From contig CALLKB010000128.1 of the NCBI GenBank assembly GCA_938008575.1, forward strand, positions 1-39,128: a stretch of DNA of 39,128 nucleotides, written 5' to 3'. The translations under genes were made by a program, and so were the position numbers. This document shows positions 26,960 through 34,364 of this stretch, one piece after another (the stretch's first letter is position 1; every line of letters starts with the position of its first letter). The DNA is from an uncultured Cytophagaceae bacterium (GTDB lineage: Bacteria > Bacteroidota > Bacteroidia > Cytophagales > Spirosomataceae). The notes beneath the pieces were generated by a model. The model ran no database searches. It was given only the letters and a program-made list of their open reading frames with translations, and was not told the origin of the DNA.

Positions 26960-28010
26960 TTACTCGCTTTTTGAGCAGTACTTGCACCGGCTCAGCGTGG
27001 GAAATCCCATGTTTAACGAGATAAGCTTTGACTTAGAAAAAAGCCTATTTCTAGCCAAATCTTCTTCCATTAACCCTCGGACCATTTTCATATCGGGATT
27101 AGCTCGTTCAGGCACAACTGCTTTACTCAATCATTTAGTCAATTTGAGAATAGGACATTCCCTGTCCTATCAATATCTCCCCTTTCTTTTTATGCCCAAT
27201 GTAGCAACGAATATGCGAGGAAATAAAAAGGTATCAGAACCCCAAGAGCGCGCCCACGGAGATAATATTTTAATCAATGAAGAAAGCCCGGAGGCGATTG
27301 ATGAAATTTTCTGGAAAAATCAAATAGGTGAAAAATACATACTTGATAAGCAAATGGCCCTACATGAGCCAAGCAAATCCGACCTGAGGGAATACAAAAA
27401 CTTCATTCAACTGCATTTATTTAAGGCGAAGCAAAGCACCTATTTGACCAAGAACAACAATACAATTCTGCGCCTGCATGGGTTCATGAACCAAACTATC
27501 TTGGATACGCATTTTCTATTTGCCATCCGTGAGCCTTTTGCGCATGCCTCTTCCTTATTGAAACAACATGTCCGATTTCTAGACATGCATCAAAAAGATG
27601 CATTTAGTCGGACCTATTTTGACAGCTTAGGACATCATGAATTTGGTATGCATCTCAAATCATTCGATTTAAAAGATGAGGCCTTAAATACCGAATTAAA
27701 CTGCCTAAACCCATTGCACTTGGAGTATTGGTTGGTCACATGGCTGAACTACTACCAATATTTAATGGCCCACTTCTCCCCCGATTGGATTTTGGTCGAT
27801 TTCAACGATCTCTGTGGGCGACCCAATGAAGTCATGACACAAATAGCCAAAATGTGGGACTTTGAAGTCCAACCAGTGAATATATCGGCCTATCAAGCCC
27901 CGATTTATCAGAGCAACGAAGAAGTTTTTTCTGAGAGTTTATTGATCAGATGCCAACAACTTTATCAAAAACTAAAATCCTTATGTTTAGCAATCCCTTC
28001 GAAAGAATAA
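26949..28010 (+). CDS. PAPS-dependent sulfotransferase
   Basis: 353 residues from ATG 26949; a longer frame from 26910 lies inside the preceding gene. The 5'-phosphosulfate-binding loop reads IFISGLARSGTTALLNHL (46-63), and the 3'-phosphate region HFLFAIREPFAHASSLLKQH has the Arg and Ser of the PSB motif. These are the marks of the Sulfotransfer_3-like family of cytoplasmic or Golgi-type sulfotransferases, which move sulfate from PAPS to sugars, lipids or other hydroxyls. No membrane segment is seen. The acceptor is unknown. Its end overlaps the APS kinase start by 28 bases, so translation is coupled to the enzyme that makes its donor. Confidence 0.82.
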   Translation: MKNNYSLFEQYLHRLSVGNPMFNEISFDLEKSLFLAKSSSINPRTIFISGLARSGTTALLNHLVNLRIGHSLSYQYLPFLFMPNVATNMRGNKKVSEPQERAHGDNILINEESPEAIDEIFWKNQIGEKYILDKQMALHEPSKSDLREYKNFIQLHLFKAKQSTYLTKNNNTILRLHGFMNQTILDTHFLFAIREPFAHASSLLKQHVRFLDMHQKDAFSRTYFDSLGHHEFGMHLKSFDLKDEALNTELNCLNPLHLEYWLVTWLNYYQYLMAHFSPDWILVDFNDLCGRPNEVMTQIAKMWDFEVQPVNISAYQAPIYQSNEEVFSESLLIRCQQLYQKLKSLCLAIPSKE

Positions 28011-28834
28011 AGAATAAGGTCAACTACGCGGTATTTAAGACGATTAGCTATCGGGTCATCTCGTCTACATTGACATTTATTTTCGTCTATATAAACACAG
28101 GGCAAATGGCTATGGGCTTTACCTTGAGCCTTTTTGAATTCTTCTTTAAACCATTTTTGTATTTCTTTCATGAAATTATCTGGATCAATGTGGAAGCAGG
28201 TATCCGACGAAAAACGAAGAGCCAGGTAATTCATCACCTGAATGAGGAAATGATGCCAATTAGCAAGGAAGAAAAAGAGCGAGCATTTAATCAGAAAGGC
28301 ATCAATATTTGGTTTAGTGGGCTTTCGGGATCGGGAAAGTCGACACTTTCTAAAATGTTAGAGAAACATCTATTCGACATGGGATACAAAACTGTGCTCT
28401 TGGATGGAGATAATACTCGAATGCATTTAAACCGTGATTTAGGATTTTCACTCGAAGACCGCATGGAGAATATTCGTCGGATTGCTGAGCTAAGTAAATT
28501 ACTCAATGACGCAGGATTAATTACCTTATCTTGTTTCATTTCGCCTACTGAGGAAATCCGTGATTTGGCAGAGTCAATCATTGGTCCATCAAACTTTTAT
28601 TTAGTTTACACAAATAGCAGCGTGGAAACATGTATTCAACGAGATCCCAAAGGATTATACAAGAAAGCCATTGAAAATAAAATCCCTGATTTCACGGGAA
28701 TAAGCAGTCCCTTTGAAGTACCAAAGAATTATTTCATTGAAATTTCAACGGAATTATCCGTAGAAGAATCTTTTGAGCGGCTGTTGGAGGCCATATTACC
28801 TGAAATTAAACCTGAAAAAAAATTTATTTCATAA
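27983..28834 (+). CDS. cysC: DUF2061-APS kinase fusion
   Basis: 283 residues from ATG 27983 (the frame opens at 27950). Residues 10-72 are a DUF2061 membrane domain (VFKTISYRVISS ... FFKPFLYFFHEIIWINVE) with two short helices. Residues 100-275 are a complete adenylylsulfate kinase: P-loop GLSGSGKST (113-121), DGDNTRMHLNRDLGFSLEDR (141-160), NIRRIAEL, CFISP (184-188), and RDPKGLYKKA (220-229) with DFTGISSPFEVP. It phosphorylates APS to PAPS, here probably at the membrane face. No ATP sulfurylase (cysD/cysN) is in the window, so APS must come from elsewhere. This gene ends the cassette; it overlaps the sulfotransferase, which uses its product. Confidence 0.9.
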   Translation: MFSNPFERIKNKVNYAVFKTISYRVISSTLTFIFVYINTGQMAMGFTLSLFEFFFKPFLYFFHEIIWINVEAGIRRKTKSQVIHHLNEEMMPISKEEKERAFNQKGINIWFSGLSGSGKSTLSKMLEKHLFDMGYKTVLLDGDNTRMHLNRDLGFSLEDRMENIRRIAELSKLLNDAGLITLSCFISPTEEIRDLAESIIGPSNFYLVYTNSSVETCIQRDPKGLYKKAIENKIPDFTGISSPFEVPKNYFIEISTELSVEESFERLLEAILPEIKPEKKFIS

Positions 28835-28957
28835 TCGGAATTACAGGCCAACTTTTGTCCCCAAAAAGTAAATTTCATGAAAATTAGGAATACATACAGT
28901 TTTAAGCCTAGAAAAATAAAGAAGGTTCCATTTTGCTTATAGTAAAAATAGATTCAA

Positions 28958-29587
28958 TTAATACTTCACTCTTCCCTCACTAATTAATTCTGGCAGGTGA
29001 TCCATATCATGCAAAATTGTCATATCTGAAAACTGAGGCAAAAACTTTAGTAAACTTAAGTAGATCTGATGTTGCTTAAATTTAGCTTGAAATTCAGATT
29101 TCAACTTTTCTTCATCTTGACATTTATAAAAATCCCAATTTGTACCATCGGAAAAAAAAGGTAACACAAACCAATGAAATATATTTTTTGAATTGGGCGA
29201 AGGCAACTTATACAAACCTTGCGTTAGGGCAATATTGTGTTTTATCTTATGAACAATCAATGTATCTAAATCACCAGAATACTCGATATGGTCAATTATT
29301 CCTTTTGAATTAACACGATAAGCAAATAACCCAAAATTGCTTTTACAATAAACACCTTCTGGTATTGGAACATTTTTGACTAAGTCGTTTTCTAGTAAAA
29401 CGTAACAATGTACTTTATTTTCAGGGTCTTGCTTTCCTTTATAATAGAAAGGATCTGTTATGTTTTTCGACTTGAAAGCAGACAAAACTTCTTTATTAAA
29501 GGCATTAGTATTTTGACCAATCGAATCATAATTCGACAATAGATAATAAACTACTATTAGCAGTATTTTAATTACAGTACGTTCCAT
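28958..29587 (-). CDS. Secreted protein of unknown function
   Basis: 209 residues; not recognised. Residues 1-24 form a signal peptide (VIKILLIVVYYLLSNYDSIG, cleavage before QN). The mature part mixes beta-like and Lys/Phe-rich segments (DPFYYKGKQ, VHCYVLLEND, WFVLPFFSDGTNWDFYKC) and has four Cys. Its start overlaps the end of the HExxH lipoprotein gene by 20 bases, so the two are translated from one message and may act together. Base composition is visibly more AT-rich than in gyrA or pyrB, suggesting later arrival. Confidence 0.7.
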   Translation of the reverse strand: MERTVIKILLIVVYYLLSNYDSIGQNTNAFNKEVLSAFKSKNITDPFYYKGKQDPENKVHCYVLLENDLVKNVPIPEGVYCKSNFGLFAYRVNSKGIIDHIEYSGDLDTLIVHKIKHNIALTQGLYKLPSPNSKNIFHWFVLPFFSDGTNWDFYKCQDEEKLKSEFQAKFKQHQIYLSLLKFLPQFSDMTILHDMDHLPELISEGRVKY

Positions 29588-30497
29588 TTTTTCGATTTTT
29601 ATAATTTTGTTCTATTTCATTCATTTTATTTCTAACATCTTGATTCATTTCAGCACTATCATTCTTATATAGATTAGTCTTTTTTAAACCTGCAAAGACC
29701 AAAGATTTTGCTGAAAAATCATTTAAATCAGTGAATTGACGCCTTAATGAATTCATGGTAATTTGTAAATATTGGCCCGCCATTTTTTCATGATCCAAAC
29801 TTCCTTTTTCATTAAACAAATAAGTAAGCTGAGCATGAAGTAATTCATGATAAATTACAGAAACAATTACCTCTTTAGAATAATTAGGCAAGAAATTTGT
29901 ATTTAGAGTAATAAAATATGTATCATTTTTAATGCGTGAAAATTGGCCTAAATCACGTGTTTCGTCATTATTTTCAGGCAAATTAGCTTCATTAAAAACA
30001 ATCTTAATATTCGTTTTCTCACCAAAATTCTGTAACAACTGCGACATCTGATTCAAAATATCTGTATTGTGCAATACCATATCTAAGGTAGCTTTTAAAC
30101 AAGGATTTTTAACGCCTTGAGTCGATACCATGGGAACAGGTCCCGATAATTGTGCCATCATCAAGTCGGCAGAAGTACCACCGCCACCCCCACTCACTAC
30201 ATCGGAAGGTTGAAGATCCACATAGCCAAAGTTCTGCATGCGTGCTGTGGGAATGAGAAAATAGGCTCCACCACCCAGCCTTGGCGAATAGCAGAAAACT
30301 TCTTCTAACATTTCAGCTTCCAGATTTTTCAAATGATTAGTATTTAACTGCCCAAAACCTTTCTTGTATTGAGTTGTATTGGAGAGCGATAAATCTTGAT
30401 ACATGTTTTCAATGTCTTTCGTTTGTACTGATTGATAACAAGCAGCTAATATCAAGCCGCACAAGACAAAGCAGGCAAATTTGCTTATCCACTTCAT
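29568..30497 (-). CDS. Lipoprotein with HExxH metallopeptidase motif
   Basis: 309 residues. Lipoprotein signal with lipobox LAAC (lipidated Cys20), so anchored to the inner or outer membrane. A Gly run (GGGGG, about 103-107) lies in the middle. The segment VIVSVIYHELLHAQLTYLF carries the zinc-protease motif His217-Glu218-x-x-His221; DHEKMAG (235-241) could supply a third ligand. This form of HExxH is common in secreted Bacteroidota zincins of unknown substrate; I cannot name the family. The C-terminus is Lys/Asn-rich. AT-rich relative to the core genes. It precedes and overlaps the small secreted gene. Confidence 0.72.
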   Translation of the reverse strand: MKWISKFACFVLCGLILAACYQSVQTKDIENMYQDLSLSNTTQYKKGFGQLNTNHLKNLEAEMLEEVFCYSPRLGGGAYFLIPTARMQNFGYVDLQPSDVVSGGGGGTSADLMMAQLSGPVPMVSTQGVKNPCLKATLDMVLHNTDILNQMSQLLQNFGEKTNIKIVFNEANLPENNDETRDLGQFSRIKNDTYFITLNTNFLPNYSKEVIVSVIYHELLHAQLTYLFNEKGSLDHEKMAGQYLQITMNSLRRQFTDLNDFSAKSLVFAGLKKTNLYKNDSAEMNQDVRNKMNEIEQNYKNRKNGTYCN

Positions 30498-30670
30498 AAT
30501 TCATTAGGGTTAGGTTATTCGAAATCAGACATTTACATCTAATTCGATGGCCTAAACCTAAAGACAAAAAATAACTTGAGCTATTCCAAAATCGAATATC
30601 AGAACGAGGTTTCACGAAAACACCTCAGAAGCGAAGAAAAGGCAGAAAAGAAAGAATTAATGCAATAAAA

Positions 30671-30688
30671 TTATCAGTTTACTGATAA
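30671..30688. promoter_or_regulatory. 18-base palindrome TTATCAGT-TT-ACTGATAA
   Basis: Perfect eight-base arms with a two-base centre, in the gap upstream of the lipoprotein gene. ACTGATAA also occurs at 25004-25011 in the gap before the sulfation cassette, there followed by TTATCA. Operator-like; no regulator assigned. Confidence 0.4.
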
Positions 30689-30707
30689 AATGGAATGGCT
30701 TGAAAAC

Positions 30708-30736
30708 AAAAAAACCACTCGCCTGAGTGGTTTTTT
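30708..30736 (-). terminator. Terminator of tRNA-Glu
   Basis: Stem AACCACTC (30713-30720) / GAGTGGTT (30725-30732) with a four-base loop, flanked by an A run on one side and a T run on the other, so it can work on both strands. It lies 12 bases beyond the tRNA 3' end. Confidence 0.88.
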
Positions 30737-30747
30737 GCCTACCGAAG

Positions 30748-30819
30748 TAGTCCGTACGGGAATCGAACCCGTGTTTCATCCGTGAAAGGGACGTGTCCTA
30801 ACCCCTAGACGAACGGACC
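30748..30819 (-). tRNA. tRNA-Glu(UUC)
   Basis: 72 bases. The acceptor stem is GGTCCGT / ACGGACT (first pair G-T), D-arm GTCTAGGGGTTAGGAC, anticodon loop CTTTCAC with anticodon TTC closed by CGTCC / GGATG, and T-arm ACGGG-TTCGATT-CCCGT. The discriminator base is A and CCA is not encoded (CTT follows). It has its own promoter and terminator. Confidence 0.96.
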
Positions 30820-30838
30820 ATTATTTATTTTGGTGGCA

Positions 30839-30869
30839 CAAAGGTAGGCTTTTCCCTTTTAAATCCAAA
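30839..30869 (-). promoter_or_regulatory. Sigma-A promoter of tRNA-Glu
   Basis: Minus strand: TTTG (30869-30866), 19-base spacer, TACCTTTG (30846-30839). Exact consensus; transcription should start near 30832, about 13 bases before the tRNA. Confidence 0.9.
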
Positions 30870-30946
30870 CTCCTGATTCAAAAAAAGCTTATTTTTTTCT
30901 AATTTATTTTCGCTATTTTAGCCTTATCATTGAAACTGAACCCCTT

Positions 30947-32845
30947 ATGGCAAATGTAAAACCTTATTCCCGGCTGTCTGATTTTGACGTGGCGCTTTTC
31001 CTAAATGGCAAACATACACGCCTTTACGAAAAATTAGGTGCATTCGAAATTGAACACGAAGGAGAAATCGGAACTTTTTTTGCCGTTTGGGCACCTAATG
31101 CAGAAGCGGTTCATGTGATTGGTAATTTTAATTTTTGGGATAAATTTTCGCATCCCTTGATGAAACGCTGGGATGCATCCGGAATTTGGGAAGGATTTAT
31201 TCCCGGAATCCGTAATGGCGAAACCTATAAATACGGCATCCAAGCCAAATCCGGCGAATATTTAGAAAAACTTGACCCTATGGGTCTCTTTTGCGAAACT
31301 CCTCCCAAAACCGCTAGCATCGTTTGGTCTACCTACAAAGAATGGAACGACGCGCCTTGGATGGAAAACCGCAAAGCCAAAAATGCCTTGGACGCTCCCA
31401 TGTCCGTTTATGAGGTCCATTTAGGCTCTTGGCAAAAAACACTCGATGATCAATACCTGACCTACGACGATTTCGCCGATAAACTCGTATCCTATGTCAA
31501 AGAAATGAATTTCACCCACGTGGAATTCATGCCCGTCATGGAACATCCCTACGCACCGTCATGGGGGTATCAAATTACTGGATACTTTGCGCCATCATCG
31601 CGTTTTGGCGACCCACAAGGGTTCATGCGCCTCGTAGAACGCTTTCACCAAGAAGGCATTGGCGTTATCCTAGACTGGGTTCCCTCCCACTTTCCAGGTG
31701 ATGCGCATGGCTTGAAAGATTTTGACGGTACGGCAATTTATGAGCATCCGGATCCGCGGAAGGGTTATCACCCCGACTGGAAATCCTATATTTTCGATTA
31801 CGGCCGCACCGAAGTACGCAGCTTTTTACTTTCCAACGCCGCATTTTGGTTGGAGCGCTATCATGTCGACGGATTACGCGTAGATGCCGTGGCATCCATG
31901 CTTTACTTAGATTATTCGCGTAACGACGGCGAATGGATTCCAAATGAATTCGGCGGAAACCATAACTTGGATACGATATCTTTCTTACAGGATCTCAACG
32001 TACACATGTATGGCGAATTCCCTGATATTCAAATCATTGCAGAAGAATCCACATCCTTTAATGGGGTCACCAAACCGGTCTTCATGGGCGGTTTAGGCTT
32101 TGGCCAAAAATGGATGATGGGCTGGATGAACGATACGCTTCGTTTCTTCCAAAAAGATCCGATTTACCGCCAACATCACCTTAATGAGTTGACCTTCTCC
32201 CTGATTTATGCTTTTACGGAGAATTTCTGCTTGCCGCTTTCACATGACGAAGTGGTGTATGGTAAAAATTCCTTGCTTAATAAAATGCCAGGGGATGATT
32301 GGCAGCAATTTGCGAATCTCCGACTCCTATTTTCAGAACAATTCACACACCCTGGAACGAAATTAATCTTCCAAGGGGGTGAATTTGGCCAAAGAGAAGA
32401 ATGGAACCACAGTGTGAGCTTAGATTGGCATTTGACCGAATATGCGCCACACAAAGGGATTCAGGCGACCATGAAGGCGCTTAATAAACTATATCGCGAA
32501 GAACCTGCCTTATACAAAAAGCAGTTTTCACACGAAACCTTTGAATGGCTAGAATCCAATGACCAAGGAAATTCCGTGGTTAGTTTCTTGCGTAAGGGCG
32601 AAACGAACAAAGAAACCTTGATCGTTATCTTGAATTTAACACCAGCACCACGCGAAGATTACCGCATTGGGGTTCCTTTACCAGGGGTTTGGAAGGTATT
32701 GTTTAATTCCGATAAAGGTGAATTTGGAGGCTCCGACTACCCTACCAAAGGCGCAGTTATGACGGAAGAGTATGGCTGGCATGGCAAGGCATTCTCGATT
32801 TCGATCAGCCTCCCTCCTCTTTCTTGTTTGATCTTAAAGGCTTAA
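30947..32845 (+). CDS. glgB: 1,4-alpha-glucan branching enzyme
   Basis: 632 residues; makes alpha-1,6 branches in glycogen in the cytoplasm. N-terminal CBM48 (about 30-115, FFAVWAPNAEAVHVIGNFNFW), GH13 barrel (about 150-520) with VILDWVPSHFPGD, nucleophile Asp313 (GLRVDAVASMLYLDY), acid/base Glu366 (IIAEES), and His433-Asp434 (LSHDEVVYGK), then a C-terminal beta domain. GH13 subfamily 9 length without the extra N1 module of E. coli GlgB. No other glycogen gene is nearby. The upstream gap is shared with the tRNA promoter; plus-strand TATTTTCG and TATTTTAG (30905-30921) are weak -7 candidates. Confidence 0.95.
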   Translation: MANVKPYSRLSDFDVALFLNGKHTRLYEKLGAFEIEHEGEIGTFFAVWAPNAEAVHVIGNFNFWDKFSHPLMKRWDASGIWEGFIPGIRNGETYKYGIQAKSGEYLEKLDPMGLFCETPPKTASIVWSTYKEWNDAPWMENRKAKNALDAPMSVYEVHLGSWQKTLDDQYLTYDDFADKLVSYVKEMNFTHVEFMPVMEHPYAPSWGYQITGYFAPSSRFGDPQGFMRLVERFHQEGIGVILDWVPSHFPGDAHGLKDFDGTAIYEHPDPRKGYHPDWKSYIFDYGRTEVRSFLLSNAAFWLERYHVDGLRVDAVASMLYLDYSRNDGEWIPNEFGGNHNLDTISFLQDLNVHMYGEFPDIQIIAEESTSFNGVTKPVFMGGLGFGQKWMMGWMNDTLRFFQKDPIYRQHHLNELTFSLIYAFTENFCLPLSHDEVVYGKNSLLNKMPGDDWQQFANLRLLFSEQFTHPGTKLIFQGGEFGQREEWNHSVSLDWHLTEYAPHKGIQATMKALNKLYREEPALYKKQFSHETFEWLESNDQGNSVVSFLRKGETNKETLIVILNLTPAPREDYRIGVPLPGVWKVLFNSDKGEFGGSDYPTKGAVMTEEYGWHGKAFSISISLPPLSCLILKA

Positions 32846-32853
32846 TACAAAAG

Positions 32854-32904
32854 GGCGGAAACAATAAAGACTCAGAAAAATTCCGAGCCTTTATTCAATC
32901 CGCC
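32854..32904 (+). terminator. Long imperfect hairpin after glgB
   Basis: Two 24-base arms around an AAA loop: GGCGGA (32854-32859) pairs with TCCGCC (32899-32904), AATAAAG (32863-32869) with CTTTATT (32889-32895), CTC with GAG, and GAA with TTC. Only five positions mismatch. No T run follows directly, so it may be a terminator, an mRNA 3'-end stabiliser, or a remnant of a small mobile repeat. Confidence 0.5.
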
Positions 32905-32907
32905 TAA

Positions 32908-32973
32908 GTAGTATTTTTATAAATAAGCCCGTTCAGAGGCTATTTAAATCAAAATTGTACACAAAAATACTAC
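32908..32973. repeat. 11-base inverted repeat around an inner hairpin
   Basis: GTAGTATTTTT (32908-32918) and AAAAATACTAC (32963-32973) are perfect inverted arms. Between them AGCC ... GGCT forms an inner stem that, read on the minus strand, could terminate the DUF2721/pyrF message. The rest of the 180-base gap shows nothing more. Confidence 0.6.
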
Positions 32974-33025
32974 TATATTTCAATTATTGAAATTTGTCGG
33001 CTGAAAATTTATACTATTCAAATAA

Positions 33026-33433
33026 TTAATGTTTTTTCGCCAAGATATCTTCCATATCGGAGAGTTCTACCTCCAAAGCTTTTGTCGAAATCGTTATCTC
33101 CCAAGCGCTCAACATCAATGCGACGCTCATCCCTAATAAAGCGATACCAAAGAACCAGCGTGCAACCAACTGCATCTCAAAGAAGATAAAAAACATACAT
33201 ATAACACTCAGAATCAAGCTGACGATCGCGATGATTTGCATGTTTTGAATCAACTTCATCCGTAAACGGAGATTTTCAATTTGCTTCAAAATCGAATCGT
33301 CGGGGTTTTGTTGGAACTTCTCATGCAGCCCACGAATCAGCGATGCCATGGACATGAAACGATTCGTGAATGCAATCATCAACAAAGAAACCGTTGAGAA
33401 TAATAATGCGGGAGTACCTATGCCTAATTCCAT
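33026..33433 (-). CDS. DUF2721 family membrane protein
   Basis: 135 residues. Three hydrophobic segments (about 6-24, 66-86, 91-110) are separated by a charged helical loop with ENLRLRMKLIQNMQ. The start GIGTPALLFSTVSLLMIAFTNRF and the overall helix-loop-helix-helix plan match the DUF2721 family, which has no known function. It begins one base after the pyrF stop and is probably co-transcribed with pyrF, though no metabolic link is evident. Confidence 0.8.
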   Translation of the reverse strand: MELGIGTPALLFSTVSLLMIAFTNRFMSMASLIRGLHEKFQQNPDDSILKQIENLRLRMKLIQNMQIIAIVSLILSVICMFFIFFEMQLVARWFFGIALLGMSVALMLSAWEITISTKALEVELSDMEDILAKKH

Positions 33434-33434
33434 C

Positions 33435-34262
33435 TTATTTGATATAATATTCGTCTAAATACATCGACATTTCTTCTTGAATCTTCTTCGCCTCGCGTTT
33501 CGCATCAATCGCAGGATTGTCCCCTGCATAGATGATTCCACGGGATGAATTCACCAAAAGACCCACGCGGGAATTCATGGCGTATTTAGCTACATCTTCT
33601 AAACTACCTCCTTGCGCGCCTACACCAGGAACCAAGAAGAAATTATCAGGAGCAATTTCTCGCACCTTTTGCAAGAAATCAGAGCGCGTAGCTCCGATTA
33701 CGAACATCATTTCCTCCGGAGAACCCCAACTCTGCGCTAAGCGCATCACGCGCTCATACAAAGGAATGTAATCTTCCGACTTCGTCATTTGGAAATCATG
33801 ACCACCTGGATTGGAAGTTAAGGCTAATAAAATGACCCATTTATCTTCAAAACGCAGAAAAGGTTCTACGGAATCATGTCCCATATATGGCGCAACTGTC
33901 ACTGAATCAAAATTAAATCCAGCACAGTTCGGGTCAAAAAAGGTTTGTGCATATTTATAAGCCGTATTCCCAATGTCCCCGCGTTTCGCATCGGCGATGG
34001 TAAATACATCCTTTGGCATGTATTCCATCGTCTTTTGCAAACTCTCCCATCCTTTTGGACCAAAGGCTTCGTAAAAGGCGATATTAGGCTTATAAGCGAC
34101 AGCATAATCAGCTGTTGCATCAATCACCGCTTTATTAAAAGCAAAAACAGGATCTGCTTCTTTTTGAAATGCCGTAGGGATTAAAACAGGATCCGTATCC
34201 AAGCCCACGCATAGAAATGAGCGCTTATTTTCTATATGCTTAACTAATTCGGTTGAATTCAT
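33435..34262 (-). CDS. pyrF: Orotidine 5'-phosphate decarboxylase
   Basis: 275 residues; last step of UMP synthesis. It belongs to the longer (type 2) bacterial form: FLCVGLDTDPVLIP (16-29), catalytic DAKRGDIGNTA (91-101; Asp91, Lys93, Asp96), NFDSVTVAPYMG, FVIGATRS, and the phosphate loop FLVPGVGAQGG. Length matches this form (about 270; the E. coli form is about 245). The promoter at 34316-34346 overlaps that of rfbC. pyrR and pyrB are just across the divergent gap, so the two units may be controlled together. Confidence 0.95.
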   Translation of the reverse strand: MNSTELVKHIENKRSFLCVGLDTDPVLIPTAFQKEADPVFAFNKAVIDATADYAVAYKPNIAFYEAFGPKGWESLQKTMEYMPKDVFTIADAKRGDIGNTAYKYAQTFFDPNCAGFNFDSVTVAPYMGHDSVEPFLRFEDKWVILLALTSNPGGHDFQMTKSEDYIPLYERVMRLAQSWGSPEEMMFVIGATRSDFLQKVREIAPDNFFLVPGVGAQGGSLEDVAKYAMNSRVGLLVNSSRGIIYAGDNPAIDAKREAKKIQEEMSMYLDEYYIK

Positions 34263-34280
34263 GGTGATTTAGGAAAAGGC

Positions 34281-34312
34281 ATTGTATTAATGCCTAAATA
34301 TCGATAATTTTG
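34281..34312 (+). promoter_or_regulatory. Sigma-A promoter of rfbC-pyrR-pyrB
   Basis: ATTG (34281-34284), 20-base spacer, TAATTTTG (34305-34312, exact TAnnTTTG). Start near 34319, leader about 46 bases. Its -7 element lies four bases from that of pyrF, and the two predicted transcripts run through each other. Confidence 0.65.
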
Positions 34313-34315
34313 GCA

Positions 34316-34346
34316 CAAATTAAGGCCTTTCCTAGGCAATATCAAA
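34316..34346 (-). promoter_or_regulatory. Sigma-A promoter of pyrF
   Basis: Minus strand: TTTG (34346-34343), 19-base spacer, TTAATTTG (34323-34316); one mismatch in the -7 element. Start near 34309, leader about 47 bases. Confidence 0.65.
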
Positions 34347-34364
34347 CAAAGGAATTTAAATTCT

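Larger units (their letters stand above)
30498..30747. other. 250-base intergenic region before tRNA-Glu
   Basis: No gene is seen. It contains the palindrome TTATCAGT-TT-ACTGATAA (30671-30688), a weak hairpin GAGGT ... ACCTC (30606-30626), and the tRNA terminator. No consensus promoter for the HExxH lipoprotein gene is apparent. Confidence 0.5.

Noticed and set aside
28851..28869. ACTTTTG ... CAAAAAGT hairpin after the APS kinase
   Set aside because: AT-only stem with a bulge and no T run; too weak to call a terminator.
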